From Sphingosinicella terrae (GTDB lineage Bacteria > Pseudomonadota > Alphaproteobacteria > Sphingomonadales > Sphingomonadaceae), in NCBI RefSeq assembly GCF_003347635.1, contig NZ_QDFY01000012.1, positions 1-64,000 on the forward strand: 64,000 nucleotides of DNA, in the 5' to 3' direction. Below, one piece after another: positions 35,136 through 43,600 of the stretch. The notes beneath the pieces were generated by a model that ran no database searches, had not been told where the DNA came from, and worked only from the letters and a program-made list of their open reading frames with translations. The stretch's first letter is position 1. Each line of letters starts with the position of its first letter. A program made the position numbers and the translations under genes.

Positions 35136-36908
35136 ATGGCATTTTTTTCCGGTCTTCGGCGGGTTCTCGACCCGTCTGAGTGGATCCTGCCTCAAGCGAT
35201 GATCGAGGGAAGTCGACGTGCCTTGCCGTCGCCCGGCAACCGTCGAATGCCGCAGGGCGTTACCGGGCCGCCTGCGCCGCTACTTGTCGCCGATGCGTTG
35301 GGGCTGCACCCGATTCTAGGGCCGCATGGACAAGCGCGTGTCGATGCGGCGCTTGAGGCACTGATGCTCGAGCGCGATATTGTTGGATCCTCCGACCTAG
35401 ACTTTTTGCGCGGCTTCGACTCCTTCGCTGCCACGGGAGGCGATCAGTTCGGACGAGCCAGTGCCGAAACGAGCTCCATGCATCGCATTGTGCCGGCTCC
35501 CCCGACACGGGGGCATGATAGGATTCCGGTGCAGACAGCCGATCCGATGTTCGTGCAGGATGACCAAGGCAGCCGTGAAACGATGACTCGACTTGACCAG
35601 CGTGCGATCGCGCCTGGAACCGCGGGCGAGCTGGCTCTGAATTCCGACGTGAATGTCTCGGTCAATCCGCAGACTCAGGGCCTCAACGCCGGCGTGGAAC
35701 GCTTGGTGCGCGGCAATGCCTCAGCTGGAGAAGTGGCGCGTTACCTGCGGAGCTTTGGCCTAGATTCCGACTTCATAAAGGACACTATCGCCCAATATCG
35801 AACGCTCCAGCAATGGCGACGCCAGTATCCTGACTATGCTGGGCCATTCAGCATCGACCTTGAGCGCCTTTCGCGACCGCTCACCCCGGGCGAGTCCGCT
35901 ATAGCAACTGTCGCGCGGGGTCCGATAGGCGCATACAGTATTGCCGCTGGGAATGCTGCAACTGGCAATCACCTCGACAATTTGGTGGAACTGACGGGAG
36001 GCGATGGCGACCTTGCCAATCGTGGAATGGCGATGGTCCGAGAACAGAATCCGGTGTCGTCTTTCCTAGGCGACGTCGCGGGCTCCGCCTCGATCCAAAG
36101 TATCGGTCGTCAAGCTGCCGGTCGGCTGATCGGTCGCGGAGTCCAGGGCGCCTTTTCTTTGCCCGGGATTGGCGCCGATGTCGTGACAGGTGCCTACATC
36201 GATTCGGGTGCCAATGGTACTGACTTGTTTTCGCTCGAAGACTCGGCAGTCGGCGCATTGTTCAGTGCCGGAACCGGGGGTCTGGGCCGCGGCGTGAGCG
36301 GCGCTGGCAGATTTGCCCCATCGCCGGCCGGACGGATAGCTCGTTCGACTGACATGCCCCTCCCCTCGGGGCGTGCTGGAACGACGGGGGCTTCAAGGTC
36401 AGGAAGAGTTGGTTCGCGTCAAGGCACCGCGACTCAGGGGCGACCGTCTTCGCCCAAACGCAGAAGTTCCCTGACCGGGCGGTCCTCGGCACCCTTCGAG
36501 ATAGACCCTCGCGAGGTCGAACGGTACATGCAACAAGGGTATTCTCATGGCGCCGCGAAGTATCTCGCGGAGCCCTACTTTGGAATGGGCGAGCACTTCA
36601 TCGCCCGTAAGCACAACTTGCCGAAATGGTTCACCGACAGTCGGTTCAACGTCTTGATCCCGCCCAACATAACCCGGGGCCAAATGTATGAGTTGCACTA
36701 TCGGGTAGACCCTCGATTTCATGGTGCTAATCTCCCGAAGCGTTTCGGTGATCGCAGCTGGTCCGGCGGTCGCGCGGGGCTGCAGAAATACGGCCCCGCG
36801 GGGCGACTTTGGTTTGGCAGTCCAAGGCCGCTCAAGATCGCGGTCGGCGGAACTGGGGGCGCGGTCGGTGGCGGTGCGTATCTCGTCGGAGACGAGGAGG
36901 ATGACTGA
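35136..36908 (+). CDS. Virion-borne protein with polymorphic-toxin-like C-terminus
   Basis: 590-aa protein. The N-terminus (MAFFSGLRRVLDPSEWILPQ) and the glycine-rich centre (NPVSSFLGDVAGSASIQSIGRQAAGRLIGRGVQGAFSLPGIGADVV) look like an ejection or internal virion protein; a basic Ser/Arg linker follows (about 400-460). Residues about 465-575 form a distinct domain with GMGEHFIARKHNLPKWFTDSRFNVL and YELHYRVDPRFHGANLPKRF, whose His/Arg/Trp pattern resembles toxin C-termini of polymorphic toxins; nuclease activity is only a guess. GC is low (29 G/C in 60 bases at 35761-35820). The next gene overlaps the stop and encodes an acidic immunity-like protein. Confidence 0.65.
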   Translation: MAFFSGLRRVLDPSEWILPQAMIEGSRRALPSPGNRRMPQGVTGPPAPLLVADALGLHPILGPHGQARVDAALEALMLERDIVGSSDLDFLRGFDSFAATGGDQFGRASAETSSMHRIVPAPPTRGHDRIPVQTADPMFVQDDQGSRETMTRLDQRAIAPGTAGELALNSDVNVSVNPQTQGLNAGVERLVRGNASAGEVARYLRSFGLDSDFIKDTIAQYRTLQQWRRQYPDYAGPFSIDLERLSRPLTPGESAIATVARGPIGAYSIAAGNAATGNHLDNLVELTGGDGDLANRGMAMVREQNPVSSFLGDVAGSASIQSIGRQAAGRLIGRGVQGAFSLPGIGADVVTGAYIDSGANGTDLFSLEDSAVGALFSAGTGGLGRGVSGAGRFAPSPAGRIARSTDMPLPSGRAGTTGASRSGRVGSRQGTATQGRPSSPKRRSSLTGRSSAPFEIDPREVERYMQQGYSHGAAKYLAEPYFGMGEHFIARKHNLPKWFTDSRFNVLIPPNITRGQMYELHYRVDPRFHGANLPKRFGDRSWSGGRAGLQKYGPAGRLWFGSPRPLKIAVGGTGGAVGGGAYLVGDEEDD

Positions 36909-37312
36909 TGGCACTTCACGCCGGCTTCGAATGCGTCGCTGATTTCCCTGACGACATGATCGAGGAGGATGACGAGATCGTCGTCCTCGGCGGCCGTCTC
37001 ATCGCCGAGGCGCTGGCTGACATGCTTCGCGAAAAGGACCTGGAGGTCGAGGACCCTCAGCTCCATGCCCTGAACGGCTGGGAAGTGTACGTCACCCTCG
37101 GCAAGCGCGAGCATATGGTGCTCGTCACCGATCTCGGCGACTTCACGACTATCCAGATCGTCGACGTGACGCCGTTCTGGCGCCGATTTGGCGGGAGCAA
37201 GTCCGATTTCTGGGATTTCGTCAGGACGGTGCACGAACTGGTCGCTTCCGATCCTCGCTTCTCCAATATCGAGTGGATGAGGGGACTGGAGCCCGCCTGG
37301 GCCGCCGCCTGA
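36908..37312 (+). CDS. Putative immunity protein for the preceding toxin-like protein
   Basis: Acidic soluble protein of 134 aa (FPDDMIEEDDEIVVLGGRLIAEALADMLREKDLEVEDPQ, VYVTLGKREHMVLVTDLGDFTTIQIVDVTPFWRRFGGSKSDFWDFV). Small size, strong negative charge and a one-base overlap (TGATG) with the toxin-like gene match toxin/immunity arrangement. It would act in the cytoplasm of the producer by binding the toxin domain. No family name is claimed; partnership is inferred from position and charge. Confidence 0.6.
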   Translation: MALHAGFECVADFPDDMIEEDDEIVVLGGRLIAEALADMLREKDLEVEDPQLHALNGWEVYVTLGKREHMVLVTDLGDFTTIQIVDVTPFWRRFGGSKSDFWDFVRTVHELVASDPRFSNIEWMRGLEPAWAAA

Positions 37313-37386
37313 TCGGACGAGGTCGGGCGAACCGGCCTCGTTCCGTGCCCGCATCCGAGCGGTAGTGTCTCAGCTTGAATTTTGGG

Positions 37387-37466
37387 TCGGCAGCGGGTGC
37401 GGACTCGAACCGCACATCCTCTGGGTCTTAGCCTCAGCGCACTCACCGTATCGTGCCACCGCTACC
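37387..37466 (-). tRNA. tRNA-like element, probably degenerate
   Basis: On the minus strand a cloverleaf can be drawn: acceptor GTAGCGG/CCGCTGC, D-stem GCAC/GTGC with a GG-containing loop, anticodon stem CTGAG/CCCAG (one mismatch), and T-arm TGCGG-TTCGAGT-CCGCA. If the loop is GCTAAGA the anticodon would be TAA (Leu), but position 33 is C instead of T, the variable region is short for tRNA-Leu, and one base must be bulged near the T-stem. No CCA is encoded. Outer arms TTTGGGT/ACCCAAA flank it. It is the main content of the 377-bp gap 37313-37689. Confidence 0.5.
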
Positions 37467-37689
37467 CAAAGCTCGGTATAGTCACACGACCCGCTTTTTG
37501 TAAGGCCCGCGCGCCATCATGCCGGTCCATTCCTCCAAAGCCTTCCGGACCACCGGCCGCCGGTTCAGCCCGCGGTAGCGCCGCGCGTCGCGTCTCCGCG
37601 CGGATTAGTTGAGGCGTCGGCCGAAACCGCTCCGATCCTTTCTCCCTTCCGGTCCCCCGTGGCGACGCGCCGCCTCAACCCGCAGCCCC

Positions 37690-37938
37690 ATGAAAGCCAT
37701 TCCCGACTGGCGCCGCGCCTGGCGCTTCTGGTCCGTGCGCCTGAACTTCCTCGGCCTCGTCATCCTCGCCGCCGAGCAGGCGCTGCCCCTGTGGGCCGTC
37801 GTCCCGGCCGAGGCGCGCGCCTTGCTGCCGCGCTGGATCGCGGCCGGGGTGCCCCTGCTCTGCTTCGCCCTCGCCATCGTGGCGCGGGTCGTCCGCCAGG
37901 AGAAACTCGATGCCCAGCGGCAGCTTCCCCGTCCCTGA
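37690..37938 (+). CDS. Holin-like membrane protein (DUF7940-like)
   Basis: 82-aa protein with two hydrophobic segments (LNFLGLVILAAEQALPLWAVV and WIAAGVPLLCFALAIVARVV) and charged ends, starting KAIPDWRRAWRFWSVRLN. This WRR..RFWSVRL form is typical of phage holin-like proteins encoded just before endolysins. It overlaps the endolysin gene by 29 bp. It likely forms membrane lesions that release or activate the endolysin. Confidence 0.72.
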   Translation: MKAIPDWRRAWRFWSVRLNFLGLVILAAEQALPLWAVVPAEARALLPRWIAAGVPLLCFALAIVARVVRQEKLDAQRQLPRP

Positions 37939-38479
37939 GCCGGGCGCCGCCGGCGCGCCGCGGCCCGATCCGCGCGGCCGCCTCGCCGCCTTGATCGGCC
38001 TTCCCGCCGCCGGCGCGCTGCTCGCCACCATCGCCGCCTGGGAAGGCTATGAGCCCGAGCCCTATGTCGACCTCGCCGGCGTGCCGACGATCTGCTGGGG
38101 CGACACGCAGGACGTGCGCATGGGCCGCGCCGCCTCCCGCGCCGAATGCGAGGCCCGGCTCGAGCGGCAGGCGCTCGCCCATCTCGGCCCGGTGCTGGCC
38201 TGCGTCCCGCAGCTGCGCGGGCGCGAGGGGCCGCTCATCGCCGCCGGAAGTCTGGCCTACAATATCGGCACGCGCGCCTTCTGCCGATCGACCGCGGCGC
38301 GGCATTTCCGCGCCGGCGACTGGCGCGGCGGCTGCGACGCCCTCACCGCCTGGAACAAAGCGCGGGTGAACGGCCGGCTGGTGCCGGTGCGCGGCCTCAC
38401 CCGCCGCCGCCGGCACGAGCGGGAAATCTGCCTGCGCGGCCTCGACACCTCCCCGCCTCGACAAGGAGACAGCTCATGA
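37910..38479 (+). CDS. Phage endolysin, lysozyme (GH24-like)
   Basis: Muramidase of 189 aa. An N-terminal hydrophobic stretch (LAALIGLPAAGALLATIAAW) suggests a signal-anchor-release endolysin. The active region WEGYEPEPYVDLAGVPTICWGDT has the catalytic Glu45 in the E...Y.D..G..T.C.GDT context, followed by CEARLERQALAHLGPVLACVPQL and the C-terminal TRRRRHEREICLRG. It cleaves peptidoglycan to release particles. Overlaps the holin gene upstream and the next small gene by ATGA. Confidence 0.88.
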   Translation: MPSGSFPVPEPGAAGAPRPDPRGRLAALIGLPAAGALLATIAAWEGYEPEPYVDLAGVPTICWGDTQDVRMGRAASRAECEARLERQALAHLGPVLACVPQLRGREGPLIAAGSLAYNIGTRAFCRSTAARHFRAGDWRGGCDALTAWNKARVNGRLVPVRGLTRRRRHEREICLRGLDTSPPRQGDSS

Positions 38480-38685
38480 AGCTTCACGCCTTTTCCGGCG
38501 CCCTGCTGGCGCTCGCCGCCGCAGCGCCGGGCGCGGCGCCAGCGCCGTCGCCCGCGCCGCGAACCACCCGCGTCCCCTGCGAGGTGATGCACCTCTATTA
38601 CGAGCAGGTGGAGCGGGTCGGCGAGCGGCCGCGGCCGCCGCAGACGCCGGCCGAATGGAATCGCGTGCTGAGGCGCTTCACATGA
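38476..38685 (+). CDS. Small exported protein in the lysis cassette
   Basis: 69-aa protein with a signal peptide (HAFSGALLALAAAAPGAAPA), a Pro/Ala linker and the tail VPCEVMHLYYEQVERVGERPRPPQTPAEWNRVLRRF. ATGA overlaps on both sides (endolysin, Rz) show it is part of the cassette. Function unknown; it could assist the endolysin or spanins. Confidence 0.65.
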   Translation: MKLHAFSGALLALAAAAPGAAPAPSPAPRTTRVPCEVMHLYYEQVERVGERPRPPQTPAEWNRVLRRFT

Positions 38686-39218
38686 GCGCGCTCGCTATCG
38701 CGCTGCGGCGGGGGCCGGCGGTCGCCGCCTTGCTGGTCGTGCTGCTGCTGGCGGCCCTGCTCCACGTTCGCACCGGTCAGCGCGACGCCGCCCGCGCCTC
38801 GCTCGAGAATGTGCGAGCGGAGAATGCGCTTTTCGCCGAGCGGGTGCGCGCCGAATCCGAGCGCGCCGCCCGCCGCTTCGCCGACCAGGCCCGCCGCACC
38901 GAGCGGGCTCAGCAGACCGCCAGCCAGGAGGTGAGCCGTGACTATCAGCAGAGGATTTCCGATCTCCGTCGCCGCCTTGCTGCTCTGCAGCTGCGGCCAG
39001 CCCCGGATCGAGCGCATCCCGGTGGCGCCGGCGGCGGCGGCGATCTGCCCGGGCTTCCCGGCGCCGCCGGAGGATCTGATGCAGCCGCCGGAGCGTGTCG
39101 ACTTCCTTTCCCCGACGCCGCCCTCGCCACCGAGCAGGCGATAAGGCTGGAGGAGCTGCAGCGCTGGGTGCGCCGGCAGCAAGCGGTAGGGGAGGGGGTC
39201 CGGGCGTCCGGGGAATGA
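38682..39218 (+). CDS. Rz-like inner-membrane spanin
   Basis: 178-aa protein with one N-terminal transmembrane segment (PAVAALLVVLLLAALLHV) and a long periplasmic coiled coil (RASLENVRAENALFAERVRAESERAARRFADQARRTERAQQTASQEVSRDYQQRISDLRRRLAAL), the i-spanin layout. Its 3' half contains a second gene in the +1 frame encoding the partner outer-membrane spanin. Together they would fuse the membranes at the last step of lysis. Confidence 0.82.
   Translation: MSALAIALRRGPAVAALLVVLLLAALLHVRTGQRDAARASLENVRAENALFAERVRAESERAARRFADQARRTERAQQTASQEVSRDYQQRISDLRRRLAALQLRPAPDRAHPGGAGGGGDLPGLPGAAGGSDAAAGACRLPFPDAALATEQAIRLEELQRWVRRQQAVGEGVRASGE
38938..39144 (+). CDS. Rz1-like outer-membrane spanin nested in Rz
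   Basis: 68-aa lipoprotein encoded entirely within the Rz gene in another frame. GTG start at 38938 follows AGGAGG. Signal peptide and lipobox (VAALLLCSC) are followed by a proline-rich mature region (GFPAPPEDLMQPPERVDFLSPTPPSPPSRR), as in lambda Rz1. Too short to catch easily, but the nested position, ribosome-binding site and lipobox make it convincing. Confidence 0.82.
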   Translation: MTISRGFPISVAALLLCSCGQPRIERIPVAPAAAAICPGFPAPPEDLMQPPERVDFLSPTPPSPPSRR

Positions 39219-39298
39219 CGCCGGCCCAGGCATCTCGGCAAATGCTCGCATCCCGGCGAAGGCCAGTATCTCCCTGACCTTTCCCAAAGAAGAGTGAG

Positions 39299-39365
39299 AT
39301 CCCAGCTCGCGCTGGGATGACGAGTCGGGTGGACGGGGCTTCTTCGCGTCTTCGCGTCTTCACGT
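39299..39365. repeat. REP-like palindrome and short tandem repeats at the cluster's right edge
   Basis: ATCCCAGC-TCGC-GCTGGGAT forms a perfect palindrome at 39299-39318. An octamer TCTTCGCG is repeated twice and followed by TCTTCACG (about 39342-39365). Upstream, GCATCCCGGCGAAGGCC (39249 on) resembles a dispersed intergenic motif. The 273-bp gap 39219-39491 holds no gene; it marks the return to host sequence. I found no matching direct repeat at the left edge that would serve as an attachment site. Confidence 0.5.
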
Positions 39366-39491
39366 GCGAAATCGGCAGCCTACCCGCCCGCACCATTTCT
39401 GCCGGCTACACAAGCGGGTCCTTGCCTGCGCTGGACCCCAAAGCGCCCCACCGCTAGCCTCTGCGCAACGACGATACTTCGAAAGCCGCCG

Positions 39492-40568
39492 ATGCTCGAA
39501 TGGGGCGATCACGCGCCGTGGTTCAGAATTCCCGCTTTGTCGGGGTCGCCCTCTTATGCCTTCGACACCGTCGCCGGGCGGCACGTGCTCCTGCTCTTCC
39601 ACGGATCGGCCGCCAATCCGGAATCGGCGGCGGCGCTGGCGGTGGCCGCCCGGCATCGGGCGCTGTTCGACGATTTCGCCGCCTGCTTCTTCGGCGTCAC
39701 CACCGATCCCGAGGACGCGGCGGCCGGACGGATCGCGCAAAGCCTGCCGGGCATACGGCATTTCCTCGATTACGAGCAGGCGGTGAGCCGCGCCTACGGG
39801 GCGGTGGACGCCGACGGCGAGCGTCGTCCCCATTGGCTGCTGCTCGATCCGTCGCTCCGCGTCATCGGCCGCTTCGCCCTGGGCGAGGGCGAGCAGGCGG
39901 TGCAGGCGCTGCGCGAGCTCCTGGCGGCCGAGGCGCCGGACGTGCCGTGGGCGCCCGTCCTCACCGTGTCGAACGTGCTCGAGCCGGAGCTGTGCCGCCA
40001 TCTGATCGGCCTCTACGAGACGAGTGGGGGCGAGGAATCGGGCTTCATGCGCGACGTCGGCGGCAAGACGGTCCTCATGGTGGATCCGCAGCACAAGCAG
40101 CGGCGCGACCACATCATCGAGGACGAGAGCCTGCGCCGGGCGGTCGTCCTGCGCATGAACCGTCGTCTCAACCCGGCTCTCGAACGCGCCTTCCAGTTCA
40201 GACCGACCCGGATCGAGCGCTACCTCGTCGCCTGCTACGAGGCTGGGCGCGGCCATTTCCGTCCGCACCGCGACAATACCACCAAGGGCACCGCCCATCG
40301 CCGCTTCGCGGTGACGATCAACCTCAATGCCGGCGACTATGAGGGCGGCGACCTGCGCTTTCCCGAATACGGCCCGCGCACCTACCGCGCGCCGACCGGC
40401 GGCGCGGTCGTCTTCTCCTGCTCGCTGCTCCACGAGGCGACGCCGGTGACCCGCGGCCGCCGCTACGCCTTCCTGCCGTTCCTCTACGACGAGGCGGCGG
40501 CGCGGGTCCGCGAGGCGAACAACCCGCATCTCGGCGATGGCCTCGGCGCCTACCGGATGGGAAGCTGA
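39492..40568 (+). CDS. Peroxiredoxin-like / 2OG-Fe(II) oxygenase fusion
   Basis: Two-domain cytoplasmic protein (358 aa). Residues 1-150 resemble an AhpC/TSA thioredoxin fold (GDHAPWFRIPALSG, GRHVLLLFHGSAANPES) but a resolving or peroxidatic Cys at the usual place is not evident. Residues about 165-350 form a prolyl-4-hydroxylase type dioxygenase: HRD in GHFRPHRDNTTKGTAHRRFAVTINLN, the distal His in LLHEATPV and the 2OG-binding Arg in RGRRYAFLPF. All iron and 2OG ligands are present, so the oxygenase half should be active. Substrate unknown. Confidence 0.82.
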   Translation: MLEWGDHAPWFRIPALSGSPSYAFDTVAGRHVLLLFHGSAANPESAAALAVAARHRALFDDFAACFFGVTTDPEDAAAGRIAQSLPGIRHFLDYEQAVSRAYGAVDADGERRPHWLLLDPSLRVIGRFALGEGEQAVQALRELLAAEAPDVPWAPVLTVSNVLEPELCRHLIGLYETSGGEESGFMRDVGGKTVLMVDPQHKQRRDHIIEDESLRRAVVLRMNRRLNPALERAFQFRPTRIERYLVACYEAGRGHFRPHRDNTTKGTAHRRFAVTINLNAGDYEGGDLRFPEYGPRTYRAPTGGAVVFSCSLLHEATPVTRGRRYAFLPFLYDEAAARVREANNPHLGDGLGAYRMGS

Positions 40569-40689
40569 GGCCATCGGCCTTGTCCGGCACGAAAAGACAG
40601 GCGGAGCCGACTTAACGCGGCCGTAACCGGGGCTGCGCCATGGGACGGAACGCCGCCCTTTCCTTCCATCGGCCGCCAGGAAGGTTTTC

Positions 40690-43600
40690 GTGCCCCCACG
40701 CAAGTCCCGCCGCAAAGAGCCTCGGGCCGAATCGGCTCCGCCAGCCGGGATCGTGCTGGCGGAACTGGTCGACCAGCTGCCGGGCCTCGTCTATCGTTGC
40801 GAGCCGAAGGCGCCGTGGCGGATGCGCTACATGAGTGCGCAGGTCGAGCCGCTCACCGGATATGCGGCCGTCGAATTTCTCGAGCATCGGCTGACCTGGG
40901 CCGACATGGTCCATCCCAGCGATCTGGCGATGGTGGTGCAGAAGATCGAGACGGATCTCGCCATCGGCCACCGCTTCTCGCTCGACTACCGGATCATCGA
41001 CCGGTTCGGCCAGGTGCGCTGGGTAATGGAGCAGGGCCTCATCACCGAGGGCACGGACGGACCGATGCTCGATGGCTTCATCCAGGACGTCACCGAGAGC
41101 CGCCGAAATGCGATCGCGCTTCGCGCCGGGCAGGCACAGCTCGACACGGTCTTCGACCAGTCGCTGGTGGGCATCCTCCACCGCGACCTTTCCGATCGGC
41201 TGCTCCACGTCAATCGCGCCTTCTGCGACCTGGTCGGGCGTTCGCCCGAGCAGCTCGACGGGATGCCCATCTCGGAATTGTGGCACCCGGACGACGCGGA
41301 GTCGATCGCCGCCCAGGTCAGGCGCGACAGCGCGGACGGCCGATCCTACCGGGCCGAGCGCCGCTATCTGAGGCCCGACGGAAGCGCCTGCTGGGTCGAC
41401 ATCCAGGTTTCCTTCATCCGCGGCGACGATGGCGAGATCGACTCCGTCCTGTCGGTGGTGGTCGACGCGACCGAGCGGCGGCGCGTCGAGGCCCAGAGGC
41501 TTCGCGCCAACGACATGCTGCGCATGGCGCTGGACGGCGCCGATGCGGGCACGTTCGAGCTCAATCTCGAGGATTTCGCGCTGCGGCTGTCGCCGGAGGC
41601 GGTGCGGATCTACGGCCTTCCCCGAGACCATGACGGTCGGTTGAGCCACGAGGAATGGCTCGCCCTCGTCGACCCCCGTGATTCCGCGCACCCGCCGCCG
41701 GTCCGCGCTGCCGGCGACGGACACGCTCTGCCGCGCGCCTTCGAGTTCCGCCTGCGCGAACGCGACGGCGAGGTCCGCTGGCTGCGCGCGCTGAGCCATC
41801 CGATCCCGGCCGAAGCCGGCGGCGGCGAGCGCCTGTTCGGACTGATCTTCGACGATACCGAGCGCAAGCTCGCCGAGCAGAAGCTGCAGTCCAGCGAGGC
41901 GCATCTGCGCCTGGTGCAGGAGGTGGCACGGATCGGCAGCTACCGTAGCGGGCCCGACTTCGTGGCGATCTGCTCGCCTCAATTCTATCGAAATCTCGGC
42001 CTGGCCGAGGATACGCCGAGCCTGTCGGACGCCGCCTATATCGCGCTCATCCACCCCGAAGACAGGCAGCGCACCTTCGACCATTGGCGGGCGGTGCTGG
42101 AGTCCGGCGCCGAAAGCATCGAGAACGAGTTCCGGATCATCCGCGCCGACAATGGCGAGGCGCGCTGGCTGTTCAACCGCACCCGCATCCTGCGCGACGG
42201 CGAAGGCCGTTACCTCGGCGCGATCGGCTCCCACATGGACGTCACCGATCGCAAGCAGGCAGAGGAGGCGGCGCGGGCCGGCGAGGCGCTCAATCTCGGG
42301 ATCATCCAGGCGAGCGCCGATGCCATCGCCCTGCTCGATCCCGACGGCCGATTGACGTTCATGAACGGGCATGCGCTCGCCGCCGCCGGCGCGGGCTCGT
42401 TCGAGCCGATCGCCGGCCGGCCCTGGTGCGAATGCTGGCCCGACGAGGTCCGTGCCGCGCTCGACGGAGCGATCGCCGTCGCGCGGAGCGGCGGCGTCGG
42501 ACGCTTCGCCGGCGCCACCCGCGTCGCGGGCGAGGAGAAATGGTGGGACGTCGCGGTGACGTCGGTGGGCGGCGAGATCGGCCGGGCGTCGGCCCTGCTG
42601 GCGATCGCGCGCGACGTCACCGATCAGCGCCGCAGCGTCGAGCGGGTCCGCTGGGCGGCGAGCCACGACGCGTTGACCACGCTTCCCAACCGGGCCGTCT
42701 TCCAGGACCGGCTCAGCGAAGCGCTCGCGCTGGCCGGTGCCTGCGGACGGCGGGTCGGCCTGCTCATGCTCGACATCGATCACTTCAAGGAGGTCAATGA
42801 CGAGCGCGGCCACGATGCCGGCGACGCGCTGCTGCGCGCCTTCGCCGAGCGGCTTCGCGGCGCCGTGCGGCGAAGCGATTTCGTCGCCAGGCTCGGCGGC
42901 GACGAGTTCGCCGTCATCCTGGCCGACATTGCCGGGCCGGAAGAGATCGAGGCCCGGCTGCCGCCTATCCTCGAGCGGCTGCAGGTGCCGGTCGCTCATC
43001 TCGGCCGATCACTCGACTGCCGGGCCAGCGTCGGCGGTGCCTTCTATCCGGATCAGGGCGAGACCCCGGACGAGCTGATGAAGAATGCCGATTTGGCCCT
43101 CTACGCCGCCAAGCTGACCCGGCGCGGCGGTGTCACCTTGTTCACGCCGACGATGCGCAGCGAGATGCAGGACCGGATCTCCATGCTGAACCTGGCCCGG
43201 GACGCCATCCGCAAGGGTCTCATACTGCCTTACTACCAGCCGCAGATCGACCTGCGCAGCGGCGACCTGGTCGGTTTCGAAGCGCTGCTGCGCTGGCGCC
43301 ACCCGGAGCTCGGCATCCAGCCGCCCGCCACGATCGCCGAGGCCTTCGGCGATGCCGCTCTGGCCCGGCAATTGGGCGAGCAGATGCAGGCGCTCGTCTT
43401 CGAGGACATGCGCCTCTGGCTCGACGCGGGACTGCCGTTCGGCCGCGTCGCGATCAACACCTCGGCGGCCGAGTTCCGCAACGACGACTTTGCCGAATCG
43501 CTCCTGGACCGCCTCGGCGCGGCCGGCGTACCCAACGGGCTGGTCGAGGTCGAGATCACCGAGCGGACCGTCTTCCAGGGCAAGAACAGCGAATATGTGG

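Noticed and set aside
15365-39491. Attachment-site direct repeats (attL/attR) flanking the particle cluster
   Set aside because: Comparing the two borders by eye gave no shared repeat longer than a few bases; a computed search could still find one.
39219-39491. CRISPR-like array from the short TCTTCGCG repeats
   Set aside because: The octamers are directly adjacent with no spacers; this is a simple tandem repeat.
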